Assembly: GCF_030160455.1 (NCBI RefSeq)
Contig: NZ_BSOJ01000006.1
Location: 310,001-374,000, forward strand
Source of the DNA: Limnobacter litoralis
GTDB taxonomy: Bacteria; Pseudomonadota; Gammaproteobacteria; Burkholderiales; Burkholderiaceae_B
DNA length: 64,000 nucleotides
Reading direction: 5' to 3'
Notes under the pieces: generated by a model
The model's database searches: none
Seen by the model: the letters and a program-made list of their open reading frames with translations, nothing else
What the model was told of the DNA's origin: nothing
Program-made: the position numbers and the translations under genes
In this document: piece after piece, positions 54,939-64,000 of the stretch
How positions within the stretch are numbered: the first letter of the stretch is position 1
How the letters are laid out: each line of letters opens with the position of its first letter

Positions 54939-55747
54939 CACTCGTCATTGTGCTCTGTGGACTGAAATGCCCGAATGGCCTTGTCCGAGCCCTCCATTTT
55001 GCTGATGCGCTCGGCGGCCCAGTGAAACAGGCCTGGGGCAAGCACCAGTGGGGCGATGGGCTTGGGTACAATGGTTTTGCGTTTTCGCTTCACAATCGCC
55101 TCGTACATGGCCTCGACCACCTGCTCGGGTTCAATGGCTGCAAATGCGCCTTTGTGACCGCCCCACAGTTGCCCCGGTTTGGCCTCCTCGATCATGGCCG
55201 TCTTCGTGAACGTGGGGTGTACACATCCAACCCCGATGCCATCCAGTGCCAACTCTTGCCTTGCCACATCGGCCAGGGCTTCAACGGCCGCCTTCGAGGC
55301 CGCATAGTGCGACATCAATGGCGTGTGAATCGCGGCGGCCAGTGAAGAAACAACCTGCAAATACCCTTTGCTTGCCCGCAAATGGGGCACGGCAGCCCGA
55401 ATGGTATTGAACGCACCCGCCACATTGACATCCAGTGTCATCTGAAAATCCTTGGGGTCCATCTTTTCGATGGAGCCCATTCTCAAAATGCCTGCGTTGG
55501 CCACCACCACGTCAATTCGTCCAAATGAATCAATGCACAGTTGCATCGCCCTTTTCATGTCATCCAGATAACGCACATCGCCCGCACAGCCGTCGGCAGA
55601 GTTGCCCAAAGCCAGCACTCGCGCTTCAACTGCTTTGGCATTCAGATCGACCACAAAAACAGAGCCGCCGTTTTCAACCACCTTTTGAGCCAGCCCGGCG
55701 CCCAGGCCGCGAGCAGCCCCCGTGATGAACACCACTTTGTCTTTCAC
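54938..55747 (-). CDS. Short-chain dehydrogenase/reductase (classical type)
   Basis: 269 residues. TGAARGLGAGLA is the classical TGxxxGxG nucleotide motif, VVDLNA suggests NAD preference, NAGIL follows, and the active site is Ser in QVVSSLAAA with Tyr/Lys in HYAASKAAVEAL. The C-terminal ~60 residues (KRKRKTIVPKPIAPLVLAP) form a basic, partly hydrophobic extension that could be membrane-associated. Substrate unknown. Confidence 0.85.
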   Translation of the reverse strand: MKDKVVFITGAARGLGAGLAQKVVENGGSVFVVDLNAKAVEARVLALGNSADGCAGDVRYLDDMKRAMQLCIDSFGRIDVVVANAGILRMGSIEKMDPKDFQMTLDVNVAGAFNTIRAAVPHLRASKGYLQVVSSLAAAIHTPLMSHYAASKAAVEALADVARQELALDGIGVGCVHPTFTKTAMIEEAKPGQLWGGHKGAFAAIEPEQVVEAMYEAIVKRKRKTIVPKPIAPLVLAPGLFHWAAERISKMEGSDKAIRAFQSTEHNDE

Positions 55748-55814
55748 TGTCTATCCCCTGTTGTTGAATACCCATCAGCCAGCAGTGTAGACGTTTCGGA
55801 ATGCATTCTGAAAT

Positions 55815-57041
55815 TCAGGCATGATGTATTGTCAGTTTGTCGATGCTTTTCTTCAAATACACCAGCAGCAACAGACCGGGTGCGGCTGCGGCCGTTGAAA
55901 AGAGAAAGAATGTACCCCAGCTCGTGGCGGCCACCAGGTAGCCCGCGGGTGCACTCAAATAAACGCGACCAACCGCAGCCAAAGAAGACAAAAGCGCGTA
56001 CTGCGTGGCTGAAAACTGTCTGGAGCACAGTGTGGTCAGCAAGCCGACAAAGGCCGCAGTGCCCATGCCGCCACACAGGTTTTCCACAAAGACCGCAGCG
56101 GCCATGCTGTACACATGGGCAGGAAACAGGGAAAGCGCCCAAAACGACAGGTTGGACAGGCCTTGTAAAATGCCGAACACGAGCAGCGATCTGAACAGGC
56201 CCATTTTTTTCATCAAATGCCCGCCAATGAATGCACCGCCCAAGGTGGCCACCAGACTGACCGTCTTGTTCACCGTTCCGACTTCCGTCAGGGTAAAACC
56301 CAAACCTCTCAACAAAAAGGCGGTGCTTAAAGAGCCAGCAAACGCATCGCCTATCTTGTAGAGCACGATCAGAATCAATATCCAGATCGCCGAATCCTTG
56401 GTCAGGAAATCCTTGGTGGAGTCCTTGACGATTTCCGAGAGGCTAGGGCCGCGTGTGTTGCTGTGGGTCTGGCCCGAAACCGCCGGGCTCAAGGCCGTGG
56501 CCACAGCGCCGGCAACCATCAAAGCACCCATCAGGAAATAGGTGCCACGCCAGCCGAGCCATTGGCCTGCCAAAATCAGCGCCAGCCCTCCGGAGGTCAA
56601 CATGGCTACGCGATAACCCGCCACGTAGTAAGCGGCCCCCAGCCCACGTTCTTCTTCCGGCAGCAATTCAGTCCGATAGGCATCAATGGCCATGTCTTGC
56701 GTTGCCGAGCACAGTGCAACGCCCATGGCGACAGCAGCAACTTGCCAGGCGTTGTGCACATCCAGAGTGGCCATCACGCACAGCAAGCCGGCACAAACCA
56801 GTTGCATGATCAAGATCCAGCCTCTACGCCGGTCTAGAAATCCGGGCTGTAGGTAATCCAGCAGGGGTGACCATAGAAATTTGTAGGTGTAGGGCATGCC
56901 TACTATGGCGTACAAACCAATTGTTTTGATGTCAATGTTCTCGACAGACAGCCATGCTTGAAGCGTACTGCCACTTAAAGCCAACGGTAAACCACTGGAA
57001 AAACCGAGAATAAGGATTGAAATAAGGCGTAATGGTGGCAT
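55815..57041 (-). CDS. ampG: AmpG-like muropeptide MFS permease
   Basis: 408 residues with about 12 hydrophobic segments. SSGLPLALSGSTLQAWL, GMPYTYKFLWSPLLD and ATQDMAIDAYRTE are AmpG hallmarks. AmpG imports GlcNAc-anhydroMurNAc peptides for cell-wall recycling, which fits the wall-synthesis genes in this window. Its start lies next to the tRNA promoter on the other strand. Confidence 0.9.
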   Translation of the reverse strand: MPPLRLISILILGFSSGLPLALSGSTLQAWLSVENIDIKTIGLYAIVGMPYTYKFLWSPLLDYLQPGFLDRRRGWILIMQLVCAGLLCVMATLDVHNAWQVAAVAMGVALCSATQDMAIDAYRTELLPEEERGLGAAYYVAGYRVAMLTSGGLALILAGQWLGWRGTYFLMGALMVAGAVATALSPAVSGQTHSNTRGPSLSEIVKDSTKDFLTKDSAIWILILIVLYKIGDAFAGSLSTAFLLRGLGFTLTEVGTVNKTVSLVATLGGAFIGGHLMKKMGLFRSLLVFGILQGLSNLSFWALSLFPAHVYSMAAAVFVENLCGGMGTAAFVGLLTTLCSRQFSATQYALLSSLAAVGRVYLSAPAGYLVAATSWGTFFLFSTAAAAPGLLLLVYLKKSIDKLTIHHA

Positions 57042-57045
57042 GGGG

Positions 57046-57074
57046 TTGACGGGTAATTAAAAAGAAGACATAAT
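57046..57074 (+). promoter_or_regulatory. Strong sigma-70 promoter of the tRNA-tuf operon
   Basis: TTGACG (57046-57051), 17-base spacer rich in A, and CATAAT (57069-57074), about 16 bases before tRNA-Tyr. A GC-containing discriminator (CCGTGG) follows, as at growth-rate-controlled stable RNA promoters. Confidence 0.75.
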
Positions 57075-57089
57075 CCGTGGTTCTCTTTT

Positions 57090-57175
57090 GGAGAGATGCC
57101 CGAGTGGCTAAAGGGGGCAGACTGTAAATCTGTTGGCTTACGCCTACGCTGGTTCGAATCCAGCTCTCTCCACCA
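57090..57175 (+). tRNA. tRNA-Tyr (GTA)
   Basis: 86 bases including encoded CCA. Acceptor GGAGAGA pairs with TCTCTCC; anticodon GTA lies in CTGTAAATC; a long variable arm marks a class II tRNA; GGTTCGAATCC is the T arm. A small GCCCC/GGGGC hairpin (57200-57215) between this and tRNA-Gly probably helps processing. Confidence 0.97.
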
Positions 57176-57224
57176 AGAATCTGAAGTTTAACTGAGCAAG
57201 CCCCTAAAAAGGGGCGTGTCGGTC

Positions 57225-57298
57225 GCGGGTGTAGCTCAATGGTAGAGCTGAAGCCTTCCAAGCTTAAGACGAGGGTTCGATTCCCTTCACCCGCTCCA
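57225..57298 (+). tRNA. tRNA-Gly (TCC)
   Basis: 74 bases with encoded CCA. Acceptor GCGGGTG pairs with CACCCGC; anticodon TCC in CTTCCAA; T arm GGGTTCGATTCCC. Confidence 0.97.
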
Positions 57299-57310
57299 GA
57301 AAAAGATAGC

Positions 57311-57385
<75 letters not shown>

Positions 57386-57441
57386 ACCGTTTTGATAACC
57401 GCGCTTGCGAAATCGTCGTGGGTGCTTGTAAAGAGGTCGTC

Positions 57442-58635
57442 ATGGCAAAAGGAAAGTTCGAGCGGACCAAGCCGCACGTAAACGTAGGAACAATTGGTCA
57501 CGTGGATCACGGCAAGACAACGTTGACGGCGGCGATCACGACCGTGTTGGCGCGCCTGAACGGTTCAGGTGAAGCCAAGGGTTACGACCAGATTGACGCA
57601 GCGCCCGAAGAGAAAGCGCGCGGTATCACGATCAACACAGCGCACGTTGAGTACGAAACAGCGACCCGCCACTACGCCCACGTAGATTGCCCAGGTCACG
57701 CTGACTACGTGAAGAACATGATTACCGGTGCAGCGCAGATGGACGGCGCGATTCTGGTGTGTTCAGCCGCTGACGGCCCCATGCCACAAACCCGTGAGCA
57801 CATCCTGTTGGCCCGCCAGGTTGGCGTGCCTTACATCATCGTGTTCCTGAACAAGTGCGACATGGTTGATGACGCCGAATTGCTGGAACTGGTCGAAATG
57901 GAAGTGCGCGAGCTCTTGAGCTCCTACGACTTCCCAGGTGACGATGTGCCCATCATCAAGGGTTCAGCCAAGCTGGCGCTGGAAGGCGACACAGGCGAGC
58001 TCGGTGAAGTGGCCATCAAGGCACTGGCCGATGCGCTGGACAGCTACATCCCCACGCCAGAGCGTGCGGTTGATGGCGCGTTCCTGATGCCAATCGAAGA
58101 CGTGTTCTCAATCTCTGGCCGCGGTACAGTGGTCACAGGTCGTATCGAGCGCGGCGTGGTCAAGGTTGGCGAAGAAATTGAAATCGTCGGTATCAAAGAC
58201 ACCGTGAAGACCATCTGTACAGGCGTGGAAATGTTCCGCAAGCTGTTGGATCAGGGTCAGGCTGGTGACAACGTGGGTGTGTTGCTGCGTGGTACCAAGC
58301 GTGAAGACGTTGAGCGTGGTCAGGTTCTGGCCAAGCCCGGTACAATCACACCGCACACAGACTTCAGTGCTGAGGTGTATGTATTGAGCAAAGACGAAGG
58401 TGGTCGTCACACGCCATTCTTCAACAACTACCGTCCTCAGTTTTACTTCCGCACAACGGACGTAACAGGCTCAATTTCTCTGCCAGAAGGCAAAGAGATG
58501 GTACTGCCAGGCGACAACGTGTCGATCAATGTGTCATTGATTGCACCGATCGCGATGGAAGAAGGCCTGCGCTTTGCGATCCGTGAAGGCGGGCGCACAG
58601 TTGGTGCCGGTGTTGTGGCCAAGATTACTAAGTAA
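57442..58635 (+). CDS. tuf: Elongation factor Tu
   Basis: 397 residues from the ATG at 57442 ([12 protein letters not shown]); upstream in-frame codons overlap tRNA-Thr. GTPase motifs GHVDHGKT (G1), RGITI (G2), DCPGH (G3) and NKCD (G4) are intact. Delivers aminoacyl-tRNA to the ribosome. Codon choice is strongly biased, as expected of a highly expressed gene. Cotranscribed with the three tRNAs before it and tRNA-Trp after it. Confidence 0.99.
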   Translation: MAKGKFERTKPHVNVGTIGHVDHGKTTLTAAITTVLARLNGSGEAKGYDQIDAAPEEKARGITINTAHVEYETATRHYAHVDCPGHADYVKNMITGAAQMDGAILVCSAADGPMPQTREHILLARQVGVPYIIVFLNKCDMVDDAELLELVEMEVRELLSSYDFPGDDVPIIKGSAKLALEGDTGELGEVAIKALADALDSYIPTPERAVDGAFLMPIEDVFSISGRGTVVTGRIERGVVKVGEEIEIVGIKDTVKTICTGVEMFRKLLDQGQAGDNVGVLLRGTKREDVERGQVLAKPGTITPHTDFSAEVYVLSKDEGGRHTPFFNNYRPQFYFRTTDVTGSISLPEGKEMVLPGDNVSINVSLIAPIAMEEGLRFAIREGGRTVGAGVVAKITK

Positions 58636-58649
58636 TTAGTGGTTTACTT

Positions 58650-58725
58650 AGGGCAATAGCTCAACTGGCAGAGCGTCGGTCTCCAAAACCGAAGGTTGGG
58701 GGTTCGATTCCCTCTTGCCCTGCCA
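58650..58725 (+). tRNA. tRNA-Trp (CCA)
   Basis: 76 bases with encoded CCA. Acceptor AGGGCAA pairs with TTGCCCT; anticodon CCA in CTCCAAA; T arm GGGTTCGATTCCC. Sits between tuf and secE as in many proteobacteria. Confidence 0.97.
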
Positions 58726-58741
58726 AATTTGGTAGGAGTTA

Positions 58742-58765
58742 CGCCGCTGAACTTGTTCAGCGGCG
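58742..58765 (+). other. Perfect hairpin between tRNA-Trp and secE
   Basis: CGCCGCTGAAC and GTTCAGCGGCG are perfect 11-base arms with a two-base TT centre. No T-run follows. It could be an RNase processing site that separates the tRNA from the secE-nusG message, or an attenuator. Confidence 0.5.
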
Positions 58766-58782
58766 GATTACATTTAAGCAAT

Positions 58783-59166
58783 ATGGCTCAAAACGATATT
58801 CAAACCGTCTCAACGTTCCAGGACAAAGCGCTGCTTGCCCTGGCGGTTGTGTTTGCGGTCGGTGGGGCAATTGCCTTCCAGGTTCTTTCCGCCCAAGACT
58901 TTTTCATCCGAACCGGCGTAGTATTGCTCGGCATCGTGCTTGCGGTGGTTTGTTTTGTACTGTCCCAAACCGGAAAGCGTTTTGTGGGTTTTGCAAAAGA
59001 TTCGATCAACGAAGCCAAGCGCGTGGTCTGGCCTACTCGAAAAGAGGGGCTTCAGATGACTGGTGTGGTCTTTGCGTTCGTGGCAATCATGGCGGTTTAC
59101 TTGCTCGTGGTTGACAAAACGCTTGAATACGTACTGTACGACTTGATTTTGGGGTGGACTCGTTAA
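58783..59166 (+). CDS. secE: Preprotein translocase subunit SecE
   Basis: 127 residues with three hydrophobic segments, the long proteobacterial form. The conserved cytosolic helix [15 protein letters not shown] is followed by the essential last membrane helix. Clamps SecY in the translocon. The start at 58783 gives MAQNDIQ; the stop overlaps the nusG start (TAATG). Confidence 0.95.
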   Translation: MAQNDIQTVSTFQDKALLALAVVFAVGGAIAFQVLSAQDFFIRTGVVLLGIVLAVVCFVLSQTGKRFVGFAKDSINEAKRVVWPTRKEGLQMTGVVFAFVAIMAVYLLVVDKTLEYVLYDLILGWTR

Positions 59167-59699
59167 TGGCAAAGCGTTGGTATGTAGTACATGCTTATTC
59201 CGGAATGGAAAAAAGTGTGCAGCGAGCCTTGCAGGAACGGATCGACAGGTCAGACATTTCCGACTTGTTCGGTACCATTCTGGTTCCCTCTGAAGAGGTT
59301 GTCGAAGTCAAGGGTGGGCAAAAGTCCATCACTGAGCGTCGTTTTTTTCCGGGCTATGTGCTCGTTGAAATGGAGATGACAGACGACTCTTGGCACCTTG
59401 TGAAGAACACCTCCAAAGTGACCGGTTTTGTGGGCGGCACCGGCAACAGGCCTGCGCCGATTTCCCAGAAAGAAGTGGACAAAATCATGCAGCAAATGCA
59501 GGAAGGCGCCGAAAAGCCCCGTCCGAAAGTGCTGTTTGAGGTTGGCGAGATGGTGCGAGTCAAAGACGGTCCGTTTGCAGATTTCAATGGCAACGTTGAA
59601 GAAGTCAACTACGAGAAAAGTAAACTGCGCGTGTCGGTCACCATTTTCGGTCGTGCCACTCCAGTTGAGCTCGACTTTCATCAAGTCGAAAAGGTTTAA
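59166..59699 (+). CDS. nusG: Transcription termination/antitermination factor NusG
   Basis: 177 residues from the ATG at 59166. NGN domain ([30 protein letters not shown]) and C-terminal KOW domain ([16 protein letters not shown]). Links RNA polymerase to Rho or to ribosomal S10. Coupled to secE by a one-base overlap. Confidence 0.98.
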   Translation: MAKRWYVVHAYSGMEKSVQRALQERIDRSDISDLFGTILVPSEEVVEVKGGQKSITERRFFPGYVLVEMEMTDDSWHLVKNTSKVTGFVGGTGNRPAPISQKEVDKIMQQMQEGAEKPRPKVLFEVGEMVRVKDGPFADFNGNVEEVNYEKSKLRVSVTIFGRATPVELDFHQVEKV

Positions 59700-59757
59700 A
59701 AGTTCTGGCGCCCCGTTTTAATTGCGGCGGGGAATTCGCTTTGTAGCAATACGAGGA

Positions 59758-59771
59758 GCAGCTTAAGCTGC
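59758..59771 (+). promoter_or_regulatory. Palindrome in the rplK leader
   Basis: GCAGCTTAAGCTGC is a 14-base perfect palindrome 22 bases before rplK. In E. coli the L11-L1 message is repressed by L1 binding near the rplK start; this structure could be part of such a site, but the L1-binding consensus is not demonstrated. Confidence 0.3.
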
Positions 59772-59793
59772 GTTTGTACTCACGGAGAAAATC

Positions 59794-60225
59794 ATGGCAA
59801 AGAAAATTATCGGCTTTATCAAGCTGCAGGTGCCTGCAGGTAAAGCCAACCCATCGCCTCCCATTGGTCCAGCTTTGGGTCAACGCGGCTTGAACATCAT
59901 GGAATTCTGTAAGGCGTTTAACGCCCAGACACAAGGCATGGAGCCAGGTCTGCCAATTCCAGTGGTCATTACTGCCTTTGCGGACAAGTCCTTCACCTTT
60001 GTGATGAAGACGCCTCCCGCAACAGTTCTGATCAAGAAGGCTGCGAAAATCACCAAGGGTTCACCACGTCCACACCTCGACAAAGTCGGGAAGATCACAC
60101 GTGAACAAGCTGAAGAAATCGCGAAAACCAAGATGCCCGACCTCACTGCCGCCGATATGGATGCAGCTGTTCGTACCATCGCGGGTTCTGCCCGTAGCAT
60201 GGGTATTCTGGTGGAGGGTCTGTAA
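59794..60225 (+). CDS. rplK: 50S ribosomal protein L11
   Basis: 143 residues, normal length. [25 protein letters not shown] is the L11 N-terminal signature and [11 protein letters not shown] is the C-terminal one. Binds the GTPase centre of 23S rRNA. The stop overlaps the rplA start (TAATG). Confidence 0.98.
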   Translation: MAKKIIGFIKLQVPAGKANPSPPIGPALGQRGLNIMEFCKAFNAQTQGMEPGLPIPVVITAFADKSFTFVMKTPPATVLIKKAAKITKGSPRPHLDKVGKITREQAEEIAKTKMPDLTAADMDAAVRTIAGSARSMGILVEGL

Positions 60226-60923
60226 TGTCTAAAGTATCCAAGCGCGTGCAGGCTCTGCGCGCCAAAATTGATCGCAATGCCCTGTATCAGGTTGAGCAGG
60301 CATTGACATTGGTGAAAGAAACATCCACAGCCAAATTTGACGAGTCGGTCGATGCGGCAATTCAGCTGGGTATCGATGCGCGTAAATCTGACCAAGTTGT
60401 CCGTGGTTCAGTGGTATTGCCAGCGGGCACCGGTAAGTCTGTTCGGGTTGCGGTATTTGCGCAGGGTGCAAAAGCCGAAGAGGCCAAAGCAGCCGGTGCT
60501 GACATCGTGGGCATGGAAGACCTTGCTGCCGAAGTCAAGGCTGGCAACATGAACTTTGACGTGGTTATCGCTTCACCTGACACCATGCGTGTCGTAGGTA
60601 CTTTGGGTCAAATCCTCGGTCCACGTGGTCTGATGCCAAACCCCAAGGTCGGTACAGTGACTCCCGACGTTGCCACTGCAGTGAAGAACGCCAAGGCTGG
60701 TCAGGTTCAATACCGGACCGACAAGGCCGGTATCATTCACTGCACAATCGGTCGTGCTTCTTTCGAAGTGGAGCAATTGAAAACAAACCTGAACGCACTG
60801 CTCGAGGCTTTGAACAAGTCCAAGCCTGCATCTTCCAAAGGGGTTTACCTGAAGAAGATCGCCGTGTCGAGCACCATGGGTGGTGGTGTTCGGGTAGATC
60901 AAGCCAGCGTGCTTGGTCAATAA
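60225..60923 (+). CDS. rplA: 50S ribosomal protein L1
   Basis: 232 residues. The L1 signature around [20 protein letters not shown] is intact. Forms the L1 stalk and, in many bacteria, represses its own message. One-base overlap with rplK couples their translation. Confidence 0.98.
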   Translation: MSKVSKRVQALRAKIDRNALYQVEQALTLVKETSTAKFDESVDAAIQLGIDARKSDQVVRGSVVLPAGTGKSVRVAVFAQGAKAEEAKAAGADIVGMEDLAAEVKAGNMNFDVVIASPDTMRVVGTLGQILGPRGLMPNPKVGTVTPDVATAVKNAKAGQVQYRTDKAGIIHCTIGRASFEVEQLKTNLNALLEALNKSKPASSKGVYLKKIAVSSTMGGGVRVDQASVLGQ

Positions 60924-60944
60924 GAACTTTGGGCCGGGGTGCAA

Positions 60945-61117
60945 TGGCTATTTGCCAATGCACTTCGGGTTATCAAAGACCGTTGGAAGCTTAGTGCTTT
61001 AAAACACAATCCAGCGTAGATGGCGGTCCCGAAGAAAAGTTGTGAATTTGATTTCCTGACTTCATTTTCGGTCGCCTGTTTTAAACAGTGCAATAAGCGC
61101 TTTTTTGGAGAAAGACC
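60945..61117 (+). promoter_or_regulatory. L10 ribosomal protein leader
   Basis: The 194-base gap before rplJ holds conserved-looking leader sequence: ACACAATCCAGCGTAGATGG and GCGGTCCCGAAG resemble the L10 leader, in which L10(L12)4 binds the mRNA to repress rplJL. A promoter for rplJL-rpoBC may also lie here. Boundaries are approximate. Confidence 0.6.
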
Positions 61118-61648
61118 GTGGCACTAAATCGCCAAGAAAAAGCTGCAGTAATTGAAGAGCTGTCCGAGAAGCTTAAGGATGCTCAAGCAATTGTTGTGGC
61201 CGAATATCGTGGTCTATCTGTGGAAAGTGTAACGAAGCTTCGTCAAGAAGCCCGTTCATCAGGTGTTTATCTGCGCGTTTTGAAAAACACGCTCGCTCGC
61301 CGTGCTGTGGTTGGCACACCATTTGAGGCTTTGTCCGACAAAATGGTAGGCCCGCTCATCTATGGGATCAGTGCTGATCCCGTGGCGGCAGCGAAAGTGT
61401 TGGTCAATTTTGCGAAATCAAACGACAAGTTGGTTTTGACTGCCGGTGCAATGCCCGGTCAAGTCATGGACGTGAACGGTGTGAAAGCACTCGCCACAAT
61501 GCCAAGTCGTGAAGAATTGCTCGCCAAATTGCTGGGCACCATGCAAGCCCCAATCGCGACTTTTGTACGTACCCTCAACGAGGTGCCGTCCAAATTTGTT
61601 CGTGGTTTGGCTGCTGTGCGTGACCAGAAAGAAACGCAAGGCGCTTGA
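61118..61648 (+). CDS. rplJ: 50S ribosomal protein L10
   Basis: 176 residues from a GTG start with TTGGAG upstream. N-terminal [16 protein letters not shown] and the [10 protein letters not shown] segment are typical; the C-terminal helix binds L7/L12 dimers. Forms the stalk base and feeds back on its own leader. Confidence 0.97.
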   Translation: MALNRQEKAAVIEELSEKLKDAQAIVVAEYRGLSVESVTKLRQEARSSGVYLRVLKNTLARRAVVGTPFEALSDKMVGPLIYGISADPVAAAKVLVNFAKSNDKLVLTAGAMPGQVMDVNGVKALATMPSREELLAKLLGTMQAPIATFVRTLNEVPSKFVRGLAAVRDQKETQGA

Positions 61649-61693
61649 ACTTTTAAAGATAGCTGAAATCAAATTTTTACTGGAGAAATCAAA

Positions 61694-62074
61694 ATGGCAA
61701 CTAAAGCCGAAATCCTTGACGCCATCGCTGGCATGACCGTACTCGAACTGTCCGAACTGATCAAAGAAATGGAAGAGAAGTTTGGCGTTTCTGCTGCCGC
61801 CGCTGCTGTTGCAGTTGCTGCGCCTGCTGCTGGTGGTGGTGCCGCTGCCGCCGCTGAAGAAAAGACTGAGTTCGATGTTATTCTGACAGCTGCTGGCGAA
61901 AGCAAAGTTAACGTGATTAAGGTTGTTCGTGCAATCACTAGCCTGGGCCTGAAAGAAGCCAAGGATCTGGTTGACGGTGCACCAAAGCCCGTTAAAGAAG
62001 GTGTATCTAAAGCTGAAGCTGAAGACATCAAGAAGCAGCTTGAAGAAGCTGGTGCGAAGGTCGAAGTTAAGTAA
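61694..62074 (+). CDS. rplL: 50S ribosomal protein L7/L12
   Basis: 126 residues. N-terminal dimerisation domain ([19 protein letters not shown]), an Ala/Gly/Val hinge, then the C-terminal domain ([39 protein letters not shown]). Recruits translation factors. Very strong codon bias. Confidence 0.98.
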   Translation: MATKAEILDAIAGMTVLELSELIKEMEEKFGVSAAAAAVAVAAPAAGGGAAAAAEEKTEFDVILTAAGESKVNVIKVVRAITSLGLKEAKDLVDGAPKPVKEGVSKAEAEDIKKQLEEAGAKVEVK

Positions 62075-62090
62075 TTTCGCTTTCCCCTGC

Positions 62091-62117
62091 GCCCAGGAGT
62101 TTACTCCTGGGCTTTTT
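62091..62117 (+). terminator. Attenuator-like terminator between rplL and rpoB
   Basis: GCCCAGGAG, TTTA loop, CTCCTGGGC, then five T. Perfect nine-base stem 17 bases after the rplL stop. A partial terminator at this position lowers rpoBC transcription relative to ribosomal proteins in E. coli. Confidence 0.85.
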
Positions 62118-62207
62118 GCGCTTAAATCGCCCGCTCTATGAGAGTGATTTAAGCCATGTGTGTAACAATGCATATCGCTTAATCCGCTCGACATCAGGAC
62201 AGAAAAT

Positions 62208-64000
62208 ATGTCTTACTCTGCCACCGAGAAAAAACGCATACGTAAAAGTTTTGCGAAAAGGCCTCCAGTTCTGGATGTGCCCTACCTTCTCACCACTCAA
62301 CTCGACTCTTACACAGAATTTCTGCAACTGGGCACCCCAGTGGTCTCCCGTGAAGAGAAGGGTTTGCAGGCTGCTTTTCAGTCTGTGTTTCCCATTACTT
62401 CTCACAATGGATACGCCCGGCTTGAGTTTGTTCAATACACCTTGGGCGACCCGGTTTTTGACGTTAAGGAATGTCAACAGCGCGGCCTGACCTTCTGCTC
62501 GCCCTTGCGTGCTCGCGTGCGGCTGGTTCTGCTTGACCGTGAGGCCAGCAAGCCCACCGTCAAGGAAGTCAAAGAACAGGAAGTCTACATGGGCGAGCTG
62601 CCCCTGATGACCCAGAACGGATCCTTCGTGATCAATGGCACCGAACGTGTCATCGTGTCTCAATTGCACCGTTCTCCTGGCGTGTTTTTTGAGCACGATC
62701 GCGGTAAGACACACAGCTCAGGTAAGCTGCTCTTTTCCGCCAGAATCATTCCGTATCGCGGTTCATGGCTCGACTTCGAGTTTGACCCAAAGGACATTCT
62801 GTACTTCCGTGTCGACCGTCGCAGAAAAATGCCGGTCACCATTCTGCTGAAAGCAATCGGCATGAATTCGGAGCAAATTCTTTCCTCTTTCTTCGATTTC
62901 GATCGTTTCGAAGTCAAAGAAGAGGGTGCCTTGATGGATTTGGTCGTGTCCCGCCTTAAAGGCGAGACTGCCAAGTTCGACATCCTGGACAAGGCTGGAA
63001 AAGTGCTTGTCCAAAAGGACAAGCGCATTAACGCAAAGAATGTACGCGACATCGAGGCCGCTGGCCTCGAGAAGATCTCTGTGCCTGAAGATTTCCTGAT
63101 TGGCCGCACATTGGCCAAAAACGTGATCGACAAGGACACAGGCGAAGTTGTTGCCTCCGCGAACGATGAAATCACTGAAGACCTTCTGGCCAAGATTCGT
63201 GAGGCCAGTGTGAAAGAAATCTTCACTCTGTTCACCAATGAACTGGATCATGGTCCGTACATTTCTCAAACGCTGAGAACTGATGAAACTGTTGATCAAA
63301 CTGCTGCGCGCGTAGCCATTTACAGAATGATGCGCCCAGGCGAGCCTCCCACCGAGGAAGCCGTTGAAATGTTGTTCAACCGCCTGTTCTACAGCGAAGA
63401 CTCATACGATTTGTCTCGTGTCGGGCGCATGAAGTTTAATCGTCGCGTAGGTCGCCCAGAAGTTGAAGGGCCCATGGTTTTGACCAACGACGACATTCTG
63501 TCCGTGATCAAGATTCTGGTTGATCTGCGCAACGGTCGGGGTGAAATCGATGACATCGATCACCTTGGAAACCGTCGCGTGCGTTGTGTCGGCGAATTGG
63601 CTGAGAACCAGTTCCGTGCTGGCCTCGTGCGCGTTGAGCGCGCTGTTAAGGAACGTTTGGGTCAGGCTGAAGCGGAAAACCTGATGCCCCACGATCTGAT
63701 CAACTCCAAGCCAATCTCTGCTGCCATTAAGGAGTTCTTTGGTTCGTCTCAGTTGTCCCAGTTTATGGACCAAACCAACCCTCTGTCAGAAATCACGCAC
63801 AAGCGTCGCGTTTCTGCACTCGGTCCTGGTGGTCTTACCCGCGAGCGTGCCGGCTTCGAAGTTCGAGACGTTCACACAACCCACTACGGCCGTGTGTGTC
63901 CAATCGAAACGCCTGAGGGTCCAAACATTGGTTTGATCAACTCAATGGCCATGTATGCTCGCCTGAACGAGTATGGCTTTCTCGAGACTCCATACCGAAA
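62208..64000 (+). CDS. rpoB: RNA polymerase beta subunit (partial, 5' part)
   Basis: The first ~597 codons; the gene continues past the window. Starts [32 protein letters not shown] and the rifampicin-binding cluster ([32 protein letters not shown]) are present with the usual Asp, His and Ser of sensitive enzymes. The cluster has Thr where E. coli has the first Asn of NNP, a difference I associate with betaproteobacteria. Confidence 0.99.
   Translation, partial: MSYSATEKKRIRKSFAKRPPVLDVPYLLTTQLDSYTEFLQLGTPVVSREEKGLQAAFQSVFPITSHNGYARLEFVQYTLGDPVFDVKECQQRGLTFCSPLRARVRLVLLDREASKPTVKEVKEQEVYMGELPLMTQNGSFVINGTERVIVSQLHRSPGVFFEHDRGKTHSSGKLLFSARIIPYRGSWLDFEFDPKDILYFRVDRRRKMPVTILLKAIGMNSEQILSSFFDFDRFEVKEEGALMDLVVSRLKGETAKFDILDKAGKVLVQKDKRINAKNVRDIEAAGLEKISVPEDFLIGRTLAKNVIDKDTGEVVASANDEITEDLLAKIREASVKEIFTLFTNELDHGPYISQTLRTDETVDQTAARVAIYRMMRPGEPPTEEAVEMLFNRLFYSEDSYDLSRVGRMKFNRRVGRPEVEGPMVLTNDDILSVIKILVDLRNGRGEIDDIDHLGNRRVRCVGELAENQFRAGLVRVERAVKERLGQAEAENLMPHDLINSKPISAAIKEFFGSSQLSQFMDQTNPLSEITHKRRVSALGPGGLTRERAGFEVRDVHTTHYGRVCPIETPEGPNIGLINSMAMYARLNEYGFLETPYR

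Noticed and set aside
60924-61117. Small coding gene between rplA and rplJ
   Set aside because: No frame with a start and ribosome site stands out; the sequence resembles the L10 leader RNA.
61418-62194. 258-codon open frame on the minus strand opposite rplJ-rplL
   Set aside because: It mirrors the strongly biased codons of the two ribosomal genes, runs across two genes and a terminator, and has low-complexity Ser/Asn composition.

Overview
The window is chromosomal DNA of a betaproteobacterium, most likely in the Burkholderiales. I base this on the PhaM-type granule protein, an HslV with a short propeptide, and the order tRNA-Tyr, tRNA-Gly, tRNA-Thr, tuf, tRNA-Trp, secE, nusG, rplKAJL, rpoB. 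A Limnobacter-like genome would fit the gene set and the moderate GC content, but the genus is a guess from memory. Almost the whole window is densely packed core genome. I see no insertion sequences, prophage, CRISPR or rRNA genes, and no gene-free stretch longer than about 230 bases.

Region 1 (1-12.7 kb): after the last 50 codons of a wax ester synthase-like acyltransferase comes one long minus-strand cellulose operon, read bcsB-bcsZ-bcsC-bcsE-bcsF-bcsQ-bcsA-bcsG-bcsR, with most junctions touching or overlapping. The gene content is that of the E. coli-type (type II) system that exports phosphoethanolamine-modified cellulose, but the order differs and all genes lie on one strand. BcsA keeps its catalytic motifs, yet the c-di-GMP contact residues of its PilZ domain, and the equivalent site in BcsE, look degenerate.

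Region 2 (12.7-17.4 kb): divergent from the cellulose operon, across an intergenic region with two perfect palindromes, are a STAS anti-sigma-factor antagonist and a 1060-residue regulator with the order REC-PP2C-REC-PP2C-HATPase. It resembles HsbR/CrsR-type bifunctional partner-switch proteins with the REC-PP2C half duplicated. The copies have decayed in opposite ways: REC1 lacks its phospho-acceptor Asp and sits beside an intact phosphatase, while REC2 is intact and sits beside a phosphatase lacking metal ligands. A MerR-type regulator converges on it.

Region 3 (17.4-28 kb): outer membrane phospholipase A, an exported protein of unknown function, the ABC-F protein Uup, a Nudix hydrolase, and the rod-shape cluster mreBCD-mrdA(PBP2)-rodA on the minus strand.

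Region 4 (28-43.8 kb): gatCAB (Glu/Asp-tRNA amidotransferase), xthA, pyrE, a DUF493 protein, the D-Ala-D-Ala carboxypeptidase dacC, an alpha/beta hydrolase, a 2Fe-2S ferredoxin, a VanZ-like protein, birA-coaX-SPOR protein, a NDUFAF7-type methyltransferase, a FolM/PTR1-type reductase coupled to folB, ttcA and ilvA.

Region 5 (43.9-57 kb): a SPOR protein, DsbA, RlpA, hslVU, a PCuAC-like protein, argB, phaM, a FIST protein, glmU and glmS ending at a bidirectional terminator, then an SDR and an AmpG-type permease on the minus strand.

Region 6 (57-64 kb): the tRNA-tuf-secE-nusG-ribosomal protein-rpoB block, with a strong sigma-70 promoter, an L10 leader, and a terminator-like hairpin between rplL and rpoB. 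rpoB runs off the window end.
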